Numbered from the stretch's first letter, positions 20,244-30,023 are shown. The stretch is DNA of 64,000 bases from Xanthomonas prunicola (GCF_002846205.1 NZ_PHKV01000001.1:1178001-1242000); one strand, 5' to 3'. Numbers and translations are program-made. Notes: generated from the sequence alone by a model not told the origin.

Positions 20244-21383
20244 ATGCCCGAGGCCAAATCCACCGTCGTCATCCGACGGGTCAAGAAGGTGCAAGGCGGC
20301 GGCCATCATGGCGGCGCCTGGAAGGTGGCGTTCGCCGACTTCGTGACCGCGATGATGGCGTTCTTCCTGGTGCTGTGGCTGATGGCGGCCACCACCAAGG
20401 AACAGCGCGCGGCGATCTCCGAATACTTCCGCAACCCCAGCCCGCTGTCGGGCAAATCGCCCGCGCCCTCGCCTGGCATGAACGGCCCTGGCGGCGCCAG
20501 CACCTCGATGATCAAGCTCGGCGGCACCGCCGACATGGCCAAGGGGCAGAAGGACGAAATGGGCCGCAAGCGCGACAACGCTGCGGACACCAACGAAGAC
20601 AGCCGCAGCAAGGACAAAAAGCGTCTGGAAGCGCTGATGCAGGACCTGAAAGAGGCCATCGACAAGAGCCAGGCGCTGGAGCCGTTCAAGGACCAGCTGC
20701 TATTGGATCTCACGCCGGATGGCCTGCGCATCCAGATCGTGGACAAGCAGAATCGCCCGATGTTCGACATCGGCCGCGACCAGCTCAAGCCGTACACGGT
20801 CGCGATCCTGCACGAGCTGTCCAACTTCATCAATCAAGTGCCCAACCACATCAGCATCACCGGCCACACCGACATCACTGCCTACAGCAGCGATGCCGGC
20901 TACACCAACTGGGAACTCAGCGCCGATCGTGCCAATGCCGCCCGCCGCGCGCTGGTGGGCGGGGGCATGTCCGATGCAAAGGTCACGCGCGTGGTGGGGC
21001 TGTCGTCGTCGGTGCTGTTCGACAAGACCGACCCGCAGAACCCGATCAACCGCCGCATCAGCATCGTGGTGATGACCCAGGACGCCGAAAACGCGGCCCT
21101 GGCCGGTGCGGGGCAAGGCGTGGCGCTGGGCAAATCGGTGCACGATGCCGACACCCAGGTGCCGGATCTGAGCGGCGCTGCAACCACTGGCACGGCCACC
21201 GTGGGGACGCCGGTCAAGCAAGCAACACCACCAGCGGCCTCGCCAGTCGCTGCCGCCGCGACTCCGGCATCGGCCGCACCTACCGCTGCCCGTCCGGCAG
21301 GACCGCGTCTGTCTTCCAGCGCGCAGGTGGCGTCTGCCACGGCGCTCGCCAAAGCTGCCGAAGCGGCGGTGGAGAAGCGGTAA
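20244..21383 (+). CDS. motB: Flagellar motor stator protein MotB
   Basis: The 379-residue partner of MotA. A short cytoplasmic N terminus is followed by one membrane helix carrying the proton-binding Asp32 in VAFADFVTAMMAFFLVLWL. The periplasmic part ends in an OmpA-like peptidoglycan-binding domain with ISITGHTDITAYS and NWELSADRANAARRAL, anchoring the stator to the wall. After it comes an unusually long Ala/Thr/Pro-rich tail (about residues 300-379) that probably has no fixed fold. It is translated together with motA. Confidence 0.97.
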   Translation: MPEAKSTVVIRRVKKVQGGGHHGGAWKVAFADFVTAMMAFFLVLWLMAATTKEQRAAISEYFRNPSPLSGKSPAPSPGMNGPGGASTSMIKLGGTADMAKGQKDEMGRKRDNAADTNEDSRSKDKKRLEALMQDLKEAIDKSQALEPFKDQLLLDLTPDGLRIQIVDKQNRPMFDIGRDQLKPYTVAILHELSNFINQVPNHISITGHTDITAYSSDAGYTNWELSADRANAARRALVGGGMSDAKVTRVVGLSSSVLFDKTDPQNPINRRISIVVMTQDAENAALAGAGQGVALGKSVHDADTQVPDLSGAATTGTATVGTPVKQATPPAASPVAAAATPASAAPTAARPAGPRLSSSAQVASATALAKAAEAAVEKR

Positions 21384-21590
21384 TTCGGGGCAGGGCTTGG
21401 ACGTGCAGGCGGCGAGTTGCCATTTCCCACGCAAACGCAGCGGGGACATGGCCCATTGCTGTTTCGGGCCAGGCCCGCCGGTGGCGACGCTTGGGCCGGT
21501 GTCCGTGAAGACGGTGCGTCCCTGGCGGCCCCGTCTCGTCCAGGTGCCCATTTCCGCGACGCATCGCATCGCATCGTGCGGCGCACGCTC

Positions 21591-21607
21591 TAGAATGGCC
21601 GGCCATT
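21591..21607 (+). promoter_or_regulatory. Probable -10 box overlapping a 14-base palindrome
   Basis: TAGAAT at 21591-21596 looks like a -10 element. It overlaps the perfect palindrome AATGGCCGGCCATT (21594-21607), which lies 18 bases before the GTG start of the next gene and could be an operator. Confidence 0.45.
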
Positions 21608-21625
21608 CCTAGCGTCGAGAACACC

Positions 21626-22195
21626 GTGTCCCGCAATTCCAAGGCCAAGCGCGACAAGCGCAAGAAGCAGCAGCCCAAGCGCCCCTTCGCCCGCCTGGGC
21701 CAGGCGCCCCAGGTCACCAACCATGCCGTGCTGCAGGACGCCGACGGTCGCGTCGTGGCCGCGATCGGTCTGCAGGGTGGCAGCGAGTGGATGCTGTCGA
21801 TCGGCGGCCAGACCATGGGCAGCGCCGACAACCCGGTGCCGATGCTGGCCATGCTCAAGCACCTGGCCAACCTGCAGGAAGCCGAAGGCAAGACCATCTC
21901 GCTGGAATATTCGACCCAGCTGCAGCAGATGATCGACGACCTGGCCGCCGACGAAGGCCAGACCGCCGAGGAATACCTGACCAAGCTGGTGTCCGAGTTC
22001 CAGAACGCCGATGCGGATGAAGACGGCGACGAGGAAGGCGCTGCTGACGATGCCGGCACCGACGCCGTTGCTGAAGACACTACGGCTGAAGACGACACTG
22101 CCGGCGCCGATGACAGTGTGGCCGACGCTGAAGCGAGCGACGATGCCGAGGGCGCCAGCGCCGGCAAGAAGCCGAAGAAGTCCAAGAAGGCCTGA
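21626..22195 (+). CDS. Acidic hypothetical protein
   Basis: A 189-residue protein starting at GTG 21626. The first 25 residues are very basic (SRNSKAKRDKRKKQQPKRP), a folded region follows (about 30-130; GRVVAAIGLQGGSEWMLS), then a long Asp/Glu/Ala-rich tail and a final basic GKKPKKSKKA. The arrangement of basic end, globular domain and acidic tail suggests interaction with nucleic acid or a ribosome, but I do not know the family. It is 8 bases upstream of the DUF4031 gene and likely co-transcribed with it. Confidence 0.65.
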   Translation: MSRNSKAKRDKRKKQQPKRPFARLGQAPQVTNHAVLQDADGRVVAAIGLQGGSEWMLSIGGQTMGSADNPVPMLAMLKHLANLQEAEGKTISLEYSTQLQQMIDDLAADEGQTAEEYLTKLVSEFQNADADEDGDEEGAADDAGTDAVAEDTTAEDDTAGADDSVADAEASDDAEGASAGKKPKKSKKA

Positions 22196-22203
22196 CCCGG
22201 CTG

Positions 22204-22488
22204 ATGGCCGTCTACGTCGACGATGCGGTGCACCTGTGGCGCGATCAGCGCTGGGCGCACCTGCTGGGCGATACGCTGGACGAGCTACATGCCATGGCGG
22301 CGCGGCTGGGCATTCCCCGCCGCGCCTTCCAGAACAAACTCAGTGGGGCGCACTACGATGTGCCCGCTCCGCTGCGCCTTGAGGCGATTGCCCTTGGCGC
22401 CATCGCCATTTCCCGCCATACCGACCGCGCCTTGCTCAAGGCGTTGATCGCAAATGCGCGAGCGCAAGCGCGCGGCGAGCACGCATAA
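22204..22488 (+). CDS. DUF4031 family protein
   Basis: A 94-residue protein with the DUF4031 pattern: N-terminal MAVYVDDAVHLWRDQRWAHL, DTLDELHAMAARLGIPRRAF and GAHYDVPAPLRLEAIALGA. Members are small, single-domain, cytoplasmic proteins with conserved Asp and His residues that could bind metal; no activity is known to me. The gene follows the acidic protein by 8 bases, so both probably share a promoter near 21591. Confidence 0.82.
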   Translation: MAVYVDDAVHLWRDQRWAHLLGDTLDELHAMAARLGIPRRAFQNKLSGAHYDVPAPLRLEAIALGAIAISRHTDRALLKALIANARAQARGEHA

Positions 22489-22664
22489 GCGGCGCTTGCG
22501 ACGCTGACAGGCGGCATCCCGTCACACGTGTCGGTCGAACTGCCGGCCCGCCAATCAAACTCTCGCGCCGCAATATAAAGACATACATTGCGTGCCGCGC
22601 GTGCGTGTGGTGTTGTACGACACCGTCGGCCCGTCACCACTGCACGTGGCTTGGGAGAGGTGTC

Positions 22665-23393
22665 TTGTCCATCCGTGCTTTCTCCACCGATGCTGTCTCT
22701 CTGTTGTCCGTCGCCGTTCTGGAAGACGACGCGCTGTTGCGCGAGGACATCCTCATCCCTGGGTTGCGCGAGTTCGGCTTTCGCGTCAGCGGCGCCGGGA
22801 CCGCTGGCGAACTGTATCGGCTGATGCTGCAACAGGCCTTCGATCTGGTGGTGCTCGATCTCGGCCTTCCCGACGAATGCGGACTGAGTGTGGTGACGCA
22901 TCTGCGCTCGTTGTTCGCCGGGCTTGGCATCGTCGTGCTGACCGGCAATCGCGGTCGCAACGACCACGTACGCGCCTTGCACGGCGGTGCCGACGCCTTC
23001 CTGCGCAAACCGGCCGATCCGGAAATCCTCGCACTGACCTTGCGCAACCTGGCACAGCGTCTGCGCACGGCCAACATCAGCGTCACCGCGCCCAGGCAGG
23101 CCTGGCGACTGCAATCAGACGGCTGGTGCCTGTTGGCGCCGGACGGCACGGTCATGGTGCTGACCTCCCTGGAGCGGTGTCTGATGCGCTGCCTGGATGC
23201 GCAGCGCGGCCAGGCGATCGAGCGCGAGACCCTGGTATCGGCATTGGAAGCCACCGCCGGCGACTTCGACCTGCACCGGCTGGAAATGCTGATCCATCGT
23301 CTGCGGCGCAAGGCCGCACGCATCGCCAGCGATCAGACACCGGCACTGCCGCTGCTGTCCTCGCGCGGTATGGGCTACCTGCTGGCCGACTGA
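22665..23393 (+). CDS. Response regulator with OmpR-type winged helix
   Basis: A 242-residue regulator. Receiver residues: acidic pair in VLEDDALLRED, phosphoacceptor Asp65 (VVLDLGLPDECG), Thr in VLTGNRG, Lys in LRKPADP. The C-terminal domain is a winged helix like OmpR/PhoB (SLERCLMRCLDAQRG; LHRLEMLIHRLRRKA; SSRGMGYLL). The start is probably TTG at 22665, preceded by GGAGAGG at a good distance; the ATG at 22605 has no such site. It converges with the histidine kinase gene and overlaps its 3' end by 19 bases, an unusual orientation for a cognate pair. It is a candidate regulator of the adhesin and protease genes downstream. Confidence 0.85.
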   Translation: MSIRAFSTDAVSLLSVAVLEDDALLREDILIPGLREFGFRVSGAGTAGELYRLMLQQAFDLVVLDLGLPDECGLSVVTHLRSLFAGLGIVVLTGNRGRNDHVRALHGGADAFLRKPADPEILALTLRNLAQRLRTANISVTAPRQAWRLQSDGWCLLAPDGTVMVLTSLERCLMRCLDAQRGQAIERETLVSALEATAGDFDLHRLEMLIHRLRRKAARIASDQTPALPLLSSRGMGYLLAD

Positions 23394-24751
23394 GGCGGCG
23401 CTGCCGCCAGCGGCAATTGCAGGCACAGACAGGCCCCGCCTTGCGGCCCATTGCTCGCCGTCACCTGGCCACCGGCCGCGGCGATGATGCCTTGCACCAC
23501 CGACAAGCCCAGCCCGGTGCCCTTGCCGACCGGCTTGGTGGTGTAGAACGGCTCGAGGATGCGCGCCAGCAGATGCGGTGCAATGCCCGGACCGGTATCG
23601 CAGAAACGCAAGCACACCGTGGCCTCGCGCAACTCGCCCTGGATGCGGAACACGCCCTGCCCCTCCATTGCATCGCGTGCGTTGGCGGCAATGTTGAGCA
23701 ACACCAATTCGAGATCATCGCGATCCATCAGGACCCACAGTGGCGGCCCGGCCGCGAGGCACTCCAGCCGGATCTCGTGCCCGAATAGCTGGCGCAAGGT
23801 GGGTTCGGCATCGCGCAGTGCGACGCGGGCATCGAACAGGGTCGGCAGGCCGGGTTCGGCGCGGCCGAAATTGAGGATGCGCCGGCTGACAGTCAACGCA
23901 CGCCGCGAGGCGGTCTCGATGTTTTCCAGCGTCTTGAGCAGTGGCGCTTCGCCATAGCCCTCCAGCGCATCGCGCCGTTGCGCATAACCGATGATCACGT
24001 TGATCAGGTTATCGAAATCGTGCGCGACGCCAGCTGCCAGACGCCCGAGCGCCTCCATTTTCTGGGTGTGGATCAGTTGCTCCTGCACGCGTTCGCGCTC
24101 GGCCATTTCCTGCAGCAGACGGCGATTGAGCTGCTCCAGTTCGCATCGGCGTTGCTCTGATTCAAGCAGGCTGTCGCGCAATGCGGCGATGGTGCGATCC
24201 AGGATCAGGGTGATCAGCAGATAGGCGCCGACGGTCACCAGGCCTAGGCCGATGTTGCCGCGCACCGAGCGCCAGGGCACCGGCCAGATCACCTGTGCGA
24301 GCACGCCCAGCAACGCGGCGGCCGCCAGCAACAGAAACACCCGCCAGAGTGCGCGACTGCCCAACACCATGCCGGCGAGCACCAGCGCCAGCAAGGGCAT
24401 GGGGTTGGTCAACAGGTCGTAAATGTCCACCCGCACATAGGTGACCAACACGCCGATCAACGTCGCAGCCACGTAGGTCCGCACCGCTCCTGCAGTGTCG
24501 CCGCGCCGCACGCGCCACACGCCCATCGCCGCGCCTGCCGCAGTGAGCACGCTACCCACCAGGGCAAACAACAGGTCCGTGTGGCTCAGCAAGCGCGCCG
24601 CGCCAGCCACGTAGAGAAACAGGCCGATGTCGCCGGCGGTATAGAGCACGATCGCCGCCAGCAGCACTTGCAGGAACGCCGCATGCCGCTGGTCGCTGGC
24701 ACTGGCAGACGTCGGTGGCTGCAAACAGTGCAAAACGTGGATGAATTTCAC
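23375..24751 (-). CDS. Membrane sensor histidine kinase with six-helix input domain
   Basis: A 458-residue kinase. About six hydrophobic helices lie in residues 20-195 with short loops, so the signal is probably sensed in or at the membrane. A coiled linker follows (SLLESEQRRCELEQLNRRLL), then an H-box AAGVAHDFDNLINVI with His244, an N-box LNIAANARDAM and a G-box GKGTGLGLSVVQGI. HDFDN replaces the more common HDFNN. I place the start at GTG 24751 (VKFIHVLHCL); the frame is open to 25231 but that part lies under the adhesin gene and looks non-coding. It is probably the partner of the convergent regulator and is divergent from the YadA gene. Confidence 0.85.
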   Translation of the reverse strand: MKFIHVLHCLQPPTSASASDQRHAAFLQVLLAAIVLYTAGDIGLFLYVAGAARLLSHTDLLFALVGSVLTAAGAAMGVWRVRRGDTAGAVRTYVAATLIGVLVTYVRVDIYDLLTNPMPLLALVLAGMVLGSRALWRVFLLLAAAALLGVLAQVIWPVPWRSVRGNIGLGLVTVGAYLLITLILDRTIAALRDSLLESEQRRCELEQLNRRLLQEMAERERVQEQLIHTQKMEALGRLAAGVAHDFDNLINVIIGYAQRRDALEGYGEAPLLKTLENIETASRRALTVSRRILNFGRAEPGLPTLFDARVALRDAEPTLRQLFGHEIRLECLAAGPPLWVLMDRDDLELVLLNIAANARDAMEGQGVFRIQGELREATVCLRFCDTGPGIAPHLLARILEPFYTTKPVGKGTGLGLSVVQGIIAAAGGQVTASNGPQGGACLCLQLPLAAAPPQSASR

Positions 24752-24843
24752 AGAACTGGCAACCGGCGACCGCGACAACTTCGGATGCTCACATCGGTGG
24801 TGAGTGGATGCAATCGTCGTTTGGTGACAGCCCCCAGGTAGCG

Positions 24844-24859
24844 TGACAAATTTTTGACG
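24844..24859. promoter_or_regulatory. Candidate response-regulator binding site
   Basis: TGACAAATTTTTGACG contains two TGAC half-sites 11 bases apart, about one helical turn, as OmpR-type regulators prefer. Another TGACA occurs at 24825. The site lies between the kinase and adhesin start codons. Suggestive only. Confidence 0.3.
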
Positions 24860-24956
24860 CACTTCGCGCACGCCGACAGAACTCCGCATCGACAGGGGGA
24901 TGCCTTGGAGTTTGGCCTGCGCCAGTCGCTCCGCCCACCACGTCCTGGGGACACCG

Positions 24957-27900
24957 ATGAGCCTTCTGCCTGACCATGTACCGGGCCAGCACCGCGCCCG
25001 CCTCGCCGTTTTCCGCCCCGTTAGTAGCACTGCCTGCATCGCACCACCACCGCGGCGGTCGCTCACGCGCGCCATCGTCACCCTCCTGTTTCTGGCCAGT
25101 CGTCTCGCGACTGCACACGCCGCCCCCCCGGCGCCAGAGGCGACAAGCCCGAACGGCCAGGCAAGCACCACCGACAACACGGTGCAGGACGACTCTACGG
25201 CGCCAGCAGACGCGGCCGACGATATCGGCAAGCATCTGCAGATCGTCGGTGGCAGCGACCCGTCCGAAGACGTCGGCGCGTTCGCCGGCGAGCCTTATGC
25301 GGTGGCCATCGGCGAGGCCAGCAATGCGCTCGGCGAAGGCGGCATTGCACTGGGTGCCGGTGCCACGGTGACGGCCAAGAACGCCATCGCCACCGGCTAC
25401 GCAGCGTCAGCGAGCGGCGAATCGGCCATCGCCATCGGCGGCACGACCGAGGTGTTCGACTACAACGAGGGCGGCGAGATCATCGGCAGTCACCAGGATT
25501 CCACCGAGGCCAGCGGGTTCGGCGCGGTGGCGCTGGGTGGCGGCGCCAAGGCCACTGCGGCGCTGTCTACTGCAGTGGGGAGCGGCAGCGAAGCACGCAA
25601 TGTGCAAAGCACGGCGCTGGGTTACCGCGCCCGCGCGTTCGAAGACGGAGCGACCGCGGTCGGCGGCTTGGCGGTGGCCTCGGGCTATCTGTCCACTGCC
25701 AACGGCTACTTCGCCCGCGCCACCGGCACCAGTAGCGTAGCGATCGGCAACACCTCCCTGGCCAGCGGGATCGACAGCGTGGCCATCGGCGGCGTCAGCA
25801 CTGCCGCGGCGTCGGCTGGCAACAGCAGCAGCCTCACCGCGGCCACCGGTGTCGGTAGCGTCGCGCTGGGTGCGGGTGCGGTGACGCAATCCGATTACGC
25901 GATCGCCATCGGCTACAACTCCAACGTGTTCCCCAATCTGCCGGGCAACACCGATTCCGTGGCGATCGGCCATAGCGCCGGTTCGTTCGCCCCCAACACG
26001 GTCTCGTTGGGCGCCTATGCCTTGGCATCGGACCAGGACGGGATCGCCGTGGGTCACAACAGCTGGGCCTTGACCGCCAACAGCGTGGTCCTGGGCTCGG
26101 GCGCCGTCAGCTCCTGGTACAACCCCAACAGCACCGCCCTGGGTGCGGCCACCCGTACCGACGGCGTCGATGCCACCTCGATCGGCTATGGCGCCAAGGT
26201 CGGCAACTGGGTGGACGATGCCTGGAACCGCGCTCCGGTCAGCGCGGTGGCGCTGGGCGCCTTCTCGCACGCAACCCGCAGCTACAGCGTGGCGGTGGGC
26301 GATGTGGCATCCGGGCTGACACGGCAGATCACCAGCGTAGCGGCCGGCACCGAAGCCACCGATGCGGTCAACAAGGGCCAGCTCGATGCATTGGCGGCAG
26401 ATGTGCAGTCCACCAGCGGCATGTTGCAGGCCAACGGCGAGGGCACTGCCAGCGCGATCGGCGAGCGCAGCACGGCGGCCGGTGCCGGCGCTTCGGCCAG
26501 CGGAGCGCGCAGCGTGGCGGTGGCGGCAGGCAGTCGTGCCAGCGCCAGCGGCGCCAGCGCACTGGGCGTGGACAGCAACGCCAGCGGCGTAAACAGCACG
26601 GCGATGGGGCGGCAGACCAATGCCATCGGCGAGAACGCGCTGTCGCTGGGTTACAACAGCTTCGTGCGCCACAGCGGCGTCAACGGCGTGGCGTTGGGTG
26701 CCAATGCCGGTGCCAGCGGAGCCGATTCGGTGGCGCTGGGCTCGGGGTCGCGCACCTACGAGGCCAATACGGTCGCGGTGGGCAGCGGCAACGGTCGCGG
26801 TGGTCCGGCGACGCGGCGCATCGTCAATTTGGGCGCCGGCGCGATCGCCGACGGCAGTAGCGAGGCGATCACCGGCGGACAGTTGTTCCAGTCGCTGAGC
26901 AATGCCGCCAGTTTCCTGGGCGGTGGCGCGGCCATCGGCGCACAAGGCGTATTCGTTGCGCCGAGCTACGTGATCCAGGGTGCCAGCTACACCAATGTCG
27001 GTGCCGCACTGACCGCGCTGGACAGCAAGGTCAGCGCGCTGGATGGACGCATGGGTGGCACGCCGCTGTTGCGGACAGCCGCGTTGCGCAGTGCCGGCGT
27101 GTCGGCAGTACTGGCGCCTGCAACCTCTGCGGTTGCGACAGCCGAGGGGAGCGATAGCGAGCTGCAAGGCACGCCGACGCCGGCGGCCGCCAGCGCCAGC
27201 ACGGTGGCCGCGACGTCCACGGCGATGGGCTCCGCGGCGGTGGCCAACGATGTCACCGGAACGGCGATCGGTGGCAGCGCCTACGCGCACGGCCCCAACG
27301 ACACCGCGATCGGCAGCAATGCGCGCGTCAATGCCGATGGCAGCACCGCAGTCGGCGCCAACACGCAGATCGCCGCAGTGGCGACCAATGCGGTGGCGAT
27401 GGGCGAGGGCGCACAGGTCAGCGCGGCCTCGGCCACGGCCATCGGGCAGGGCGCGCATGCCACCGCGCAAGGCGCCGTCGCTTTGGGCCAAGGCTCGGTG
27501 GCCGACCGCGCCAACGCGGTCTCGGTGGGCAGCGCCGGCGCCGAGCGGCAGATCATCAACGTGGCCGCCGGTCGTTCCGATACCGACGCGGCCAACGTCG
27601 CCCAGGTCTCTTCGGGCGACGCACGGACGCTGAGTTCGGCCAACAGTTATACCGACAGCCGCGTCTCGGCCCTGAGCGACAGTTTCAGCCAGCTGCACGA
27701 CGACAGCATGCGCCGCTTCCAGAACATGGATCGCCGCATCGACCGCCTCGGCGCGATGAGCGCGGCGATGCTCAACATGGCCAGCAATGCGGCCGGCACG
27801 CAGAGCGAACGTGGACGCATCTCCGTCGGCGCCGGCTTCCAGAGCAGCGAGCGTGCGCTGTCGATCGGCTATGCCCGCAAGATCGGCGAGCGCGGCTCCT

Positions 27901-27968
27901 TCAGCCTGGGCGGCGCCTTCAGCGGCAGCGACTCCTCCGCCGGTCTGGGCTTCGGTGTGGACTTGTGA
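24957..27968 (+). CDS. YadA-type trimeric autotransporter adhesin
   Basis: A 1003-residue surface adhesin of the Hep_Hag/YadA class (type Vc secretion). Order: extended N terminus and signal helix (AIVTLLFLASRLATAHAA, about residues 40-57); acidic linker; a very long head of left-handed beta-roll repeats of about 14 residues built on SVALG/AIAIG (about 95-860); neck motifs of the form GTEATDAVNKGQLDAL near residue 465, GSSEAITGGQLF near 640 and RSDTDAANVAQVSS near 870; a short coiled-coil stalk (SVSALSD/FQNMDRRIDRLG); and the YadA anchor barrel ending SAGLGFGVDL, with the terminal hydrophobic residue needed for outer-membrane assembly. Attachment to plant surface or other cells is likely. The ATG at 24957 follows a G-rich ribosome site. 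Confidence 0.93.
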   Translation: MSLLPDHVPGQHRARLAVFRPVSSTACIAPPPRRSLTRAIVTLLFLASRLATAHAAPPAPEATSPNGQASTTDNTVQDDSTAPADAADDIGKHLQIVGGSDPSEDVGAFAGEPYAVAIGEASNALGEGGIALGAGATVTAKNAIATGYAASASGESAIAIGGTTEVFDYNEGGEIIGSHQDSTEASGFGAVALGGGAKATAALSTAVGSGSEARNVQSTALGYRARAFEDGATAVGGLAVASGYLSTANGYFARATGTSSVAIGNTSLASGIDSVAIGGVSTAAASAGNSSSLTAATGVGSVALGAGAVTQSDYAIAIGYNSNVFPNLPGNTDSVAIGHSAGSFAPNTVSLGAYALASDQDGIAVGHNSWALTANSVVLGSGAVSSWYNPNSTALGAATRTDGVDATSIGYGAKVGNWVDDAWNRAPVSAVALGAFSHATRSYSVAVGDVASGLTRQITSVAAGTEATDAVNKGQLDALAADVQSTSGMLQANGEGTASAIGERSTAAGAGASASGARSVAVAAGSRASASGASALGVDSNASGVNSTAMGRQTNAIGENALSLGYNSFVRHSGVNGVALGANAGASGADSVALGSGSRTYEANTVAVGSGNGRGGPATRRIVNLGAGAIADGSSEAITGGQLFQSLSNAASFLGGGAAIGAQGVFVAPSYVIQGASYTNVGAALTALDSKVSALDGRMGGTPLLRTAALRSAGVSAVLAPATSAVATAEGSDSELQGTPTPAAASASTVAATSTAMGSAAVANDVTGTAIGGSAYAHGPNDTAIGSNARVNADGSTAVGANTQIAAVATNAVAMGEGAQVSAASATAIGQGAHATAQGAVALGQGSVADRANAVSVGSAGAERQIINVAAGRSDTDAANVAQVSSGDARTLSSANSYTDSRVSALSDSFSQLHDDSMRRFQNMDRRIDRLGAMSAAMLNMASNAAGTQSERGRISVGAGFQSSERALSIGYARKIGERGSFSLGGAFSGSDSSAGLGFGVDL

Positions 27969-28015
27969 GCCTGTCCGCACGCACCGCCATCCCCTTTCTT
28001 CTTGGAATTGCGCCC

Positions 28016-29923
28016 ATGAACACTGCCTCTCCACCGCTCCGGACGCTGTTGCTGAGCGCCCTGCTCGCCACCGCCCCCTTCCAGCTGCATGCAGCCAACG
28101 ATCTGCTGGAACAACGTGGCCTGGTCGACAGCCCGGCGCCTGCCGGCTCCCCCGCGGCCGGCCGCCTCATCGTCAAGTACAAACCGACCATCGGCTCCAA
28201 CGCGCTGCGCGAGTCCATCCTGTCGTCGGCCGCACGCCGCGCCAACGTGCTGCCGCTCAGCAGTAACGCCGCCCGTAGCGCGCCGATGGCCGCGCGCGTC
28301 CTGCGCACCACCGGCACCGGCGCCAGCGTGCTGCGCCTGACCGGCCACCTGACTGCTGCCGAGCAGACCAAGCTACTGACCGAACTGCGTGCCGATCCGG
28401 CCGTCGAATACGCGCAATTCGATCGGATGATGCAGCCGGTACTCGACCGGGTCGGGTCGGCCGCACTGCCGGCACAGGCGCGTACAACGGCGCAGGCCAC
28501 CGATCCGGCAGTGCCCAACGACAAGTTCTACACCCAGTATCAATGGCATATGCAGGACAGCACGGGCGGAATCCGCGCGCCCAAGGCCTGGGAGACCTCC
28601 ACCGGCAGCGGCGTGGTGGTGGCCGTGATCGATACCGGCATCCTGCCCGACCATCCGGATCTGAAGCACAACGACCACGTCCTGCAGGGCTACGACTTCA
28701 TCACCAATGCCATCGTGTCCCGTCGCGCCACCGACGATCGGGTGCCCGGCGCGCTCGACTATGGCGATTGGATAGCCGACGACAACCCCTGTGCGCAAAG
28801 TGCGCGCGATAGCTCCTGGCACGGCACCCACACGGCCGGCACGATCGGCGAACTGACCAACAACGGCATTGGTGGCGTCGGCGCCGCACACGACGCCCAG
28901 ATCCTGCCGATCCGCGTGCTCGGCCAATGCGGCGGCATGACCTCGGATATTGCCGATGCAATCGTGTGGGCGTCGGGCGGACACGTCGATGGCGTGCCGG
29001 ACAATACCCATCCGGCCGAAGTGATCAGCCTGAGCCTGGGGGGCCCCGGCAGTTGCGACAGCACCACGCAGCAAGCGATCAATACAGCCGTCGCCAACGG
29101 CACCACGGTCGTGGTGGCCGCCGGCAACGATTCCCTCGATGCGGCGCAATCCACCCCGGCCAGCTGCAGCAACGTGATCACCGTGGGTGCAACCCGCATC
29201 ACAGGGGGCATTGCGTACTACTCCAACTTCGGATCAGTCGTCGACGTGGCGGGACCAGGTGGTGGCGGGAAGGAGGACGCGGGCAACGGCGGTTGGGACG
29301 GACTGGTGCTGTCGACCGCTTATAGCGGCAAGACCACGCCGACGTCGGGCGAGTACAACTATCGCGGCTATGCCGGAACCTCGATGGCCACGCCGCACGT
29401 CGCGGCCGTGGCTGCATTGGTGCAAAGCGCGTTGGCGAGCGCTGGCAAGACACCGCTGAGCCCATCGCAACTGCAGGCGGTCTTGAAGCAGACCGCGCGC
29501 GCGTTTCCGGTGCCACCGCCGGCAGCGACCCCGATCGGCAGCGGCATCGTCGATGCGACGGCAGCGATGGACTATGTCCGCACCAGTTGCAGCGGCAGCA
29601 GCTGCAAGCCGGTGACCACCGCACTGAGCAACCGCACGCCGCTCACCGCGCAAACTGCCGGCGTCGACGAGGAGCGTCTGTATAGCTTCACCGCCACTGC
29701 GGGGACGCCGTTGAACGTGCTCTCCTACGGCGGCGGCGGCAATGTCGCCCTGTACGTGAAGTTCGGCGCCGAGCCCACCACCAGCAGCTACGACCTGCGT
29801 TCGGTCCGTGCCGGCAATGCACAGACCGTGCGCCTGCCGTCGCCACAGGCCGGCACCTACTTCATCAAGCTGGTCGGCGGAGACGGTGGTTTCAGCAATG
29901 TGTCCTTAATGGCCCGGCAGTGA
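28016..29923 (+). CDS. Secreted S8 (subtilisin-like) serine protease with PPC-type tail
   Basis: A 635-residue extracellular protease. Signal peptide MNTASPPLRTLLLSALLATA; propeptide to about 150; catalytic domain with Asp206 (VIDTGILPDHPDL), His269 (HGTHTAGTIG), oxyanion region VVAAGND and Ser456 (GTSMATPHVA); then a C-terminal beta domain (about 545-635; LYSFTATAGTPLNVLSYGG) of pre-peptidase type, which is usually trimmed off on secretion. It resembles the extracellular proteases of xanthomonads exported by type II secretion. The ATG at 28016 is chosen; a GTG at 27965 overlaps the YadA stop and would add 17 residues, allowing translational coupling. Confidence 0.93.
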   Translation: MNTASPPLRTLLLSALLATAPFQLHAANDLLEQRGLVDSPAPAGSPAAGRLIVKYKPTIGSNALRESILSSAARRANVLPLSSNAARSAPMAARVLRTTGTGASVLRLTGHLTAAEQTKLLTELRADPAVEYAQFDRMMQPVLDRVGSAALPAQARTTAQATDPAVPNDKFYTQYQWHMQDSTGGIRAPKAWETSTGSGVVVAVIDTGILPDHPDLKHNDHVLQGYDFITNAIVSRRATDDRVPGALDYGDWIADDNPCAQSARDSSWHGTHTAGTIGELTNNGIGGVGAAHDAQILPIRVLGQCGGMTSDIADAIVWASGGHVDGVPDNTHPAEVISLSLGGPGSCDSTTQQAINTAVANGTTVVVAAGNDSLDAAQSTPASCSNVITVGATRITGGIAYYSNFGSVVDVAGPGGGGKEDAGNGGWDGLVLSTAYSGKTTPTSGEYNYRGYAGTSMATPHVAAVAALVQSALASAGKTPLSPSQLQAVLKQTARAFPVPPPAATPIGSGIVDATAAMDYVRTSCSGSSCKPVTTALSNRTPLTAQTAGVDEERLYSFTATAGTPLNVLSYGGGGNVALYVKFGAEPTTSSYDLRSVRAGNAQTVRLPSPQAGTYFIKLVGGDGGFSNVSLMARQ

Positions 29924-30023
29924 TCTAGCCGGCATCGCTCCAGCACGGCGGGCGTGGAGGAGCAGATCGCGCCATGCATGCCGTTCGGCAACGTTGTTCT
30001 CATCAGCAACCGAGGATTTGGCT

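Noticed and set aside
25407-28034. 875-codon open frame antisense to the YadA-type adhesin
   Set aside because: The long antisense frame is a by-product of the GC-rich repeats of the adhesin; its translation is low-complexity and lacks any domain.
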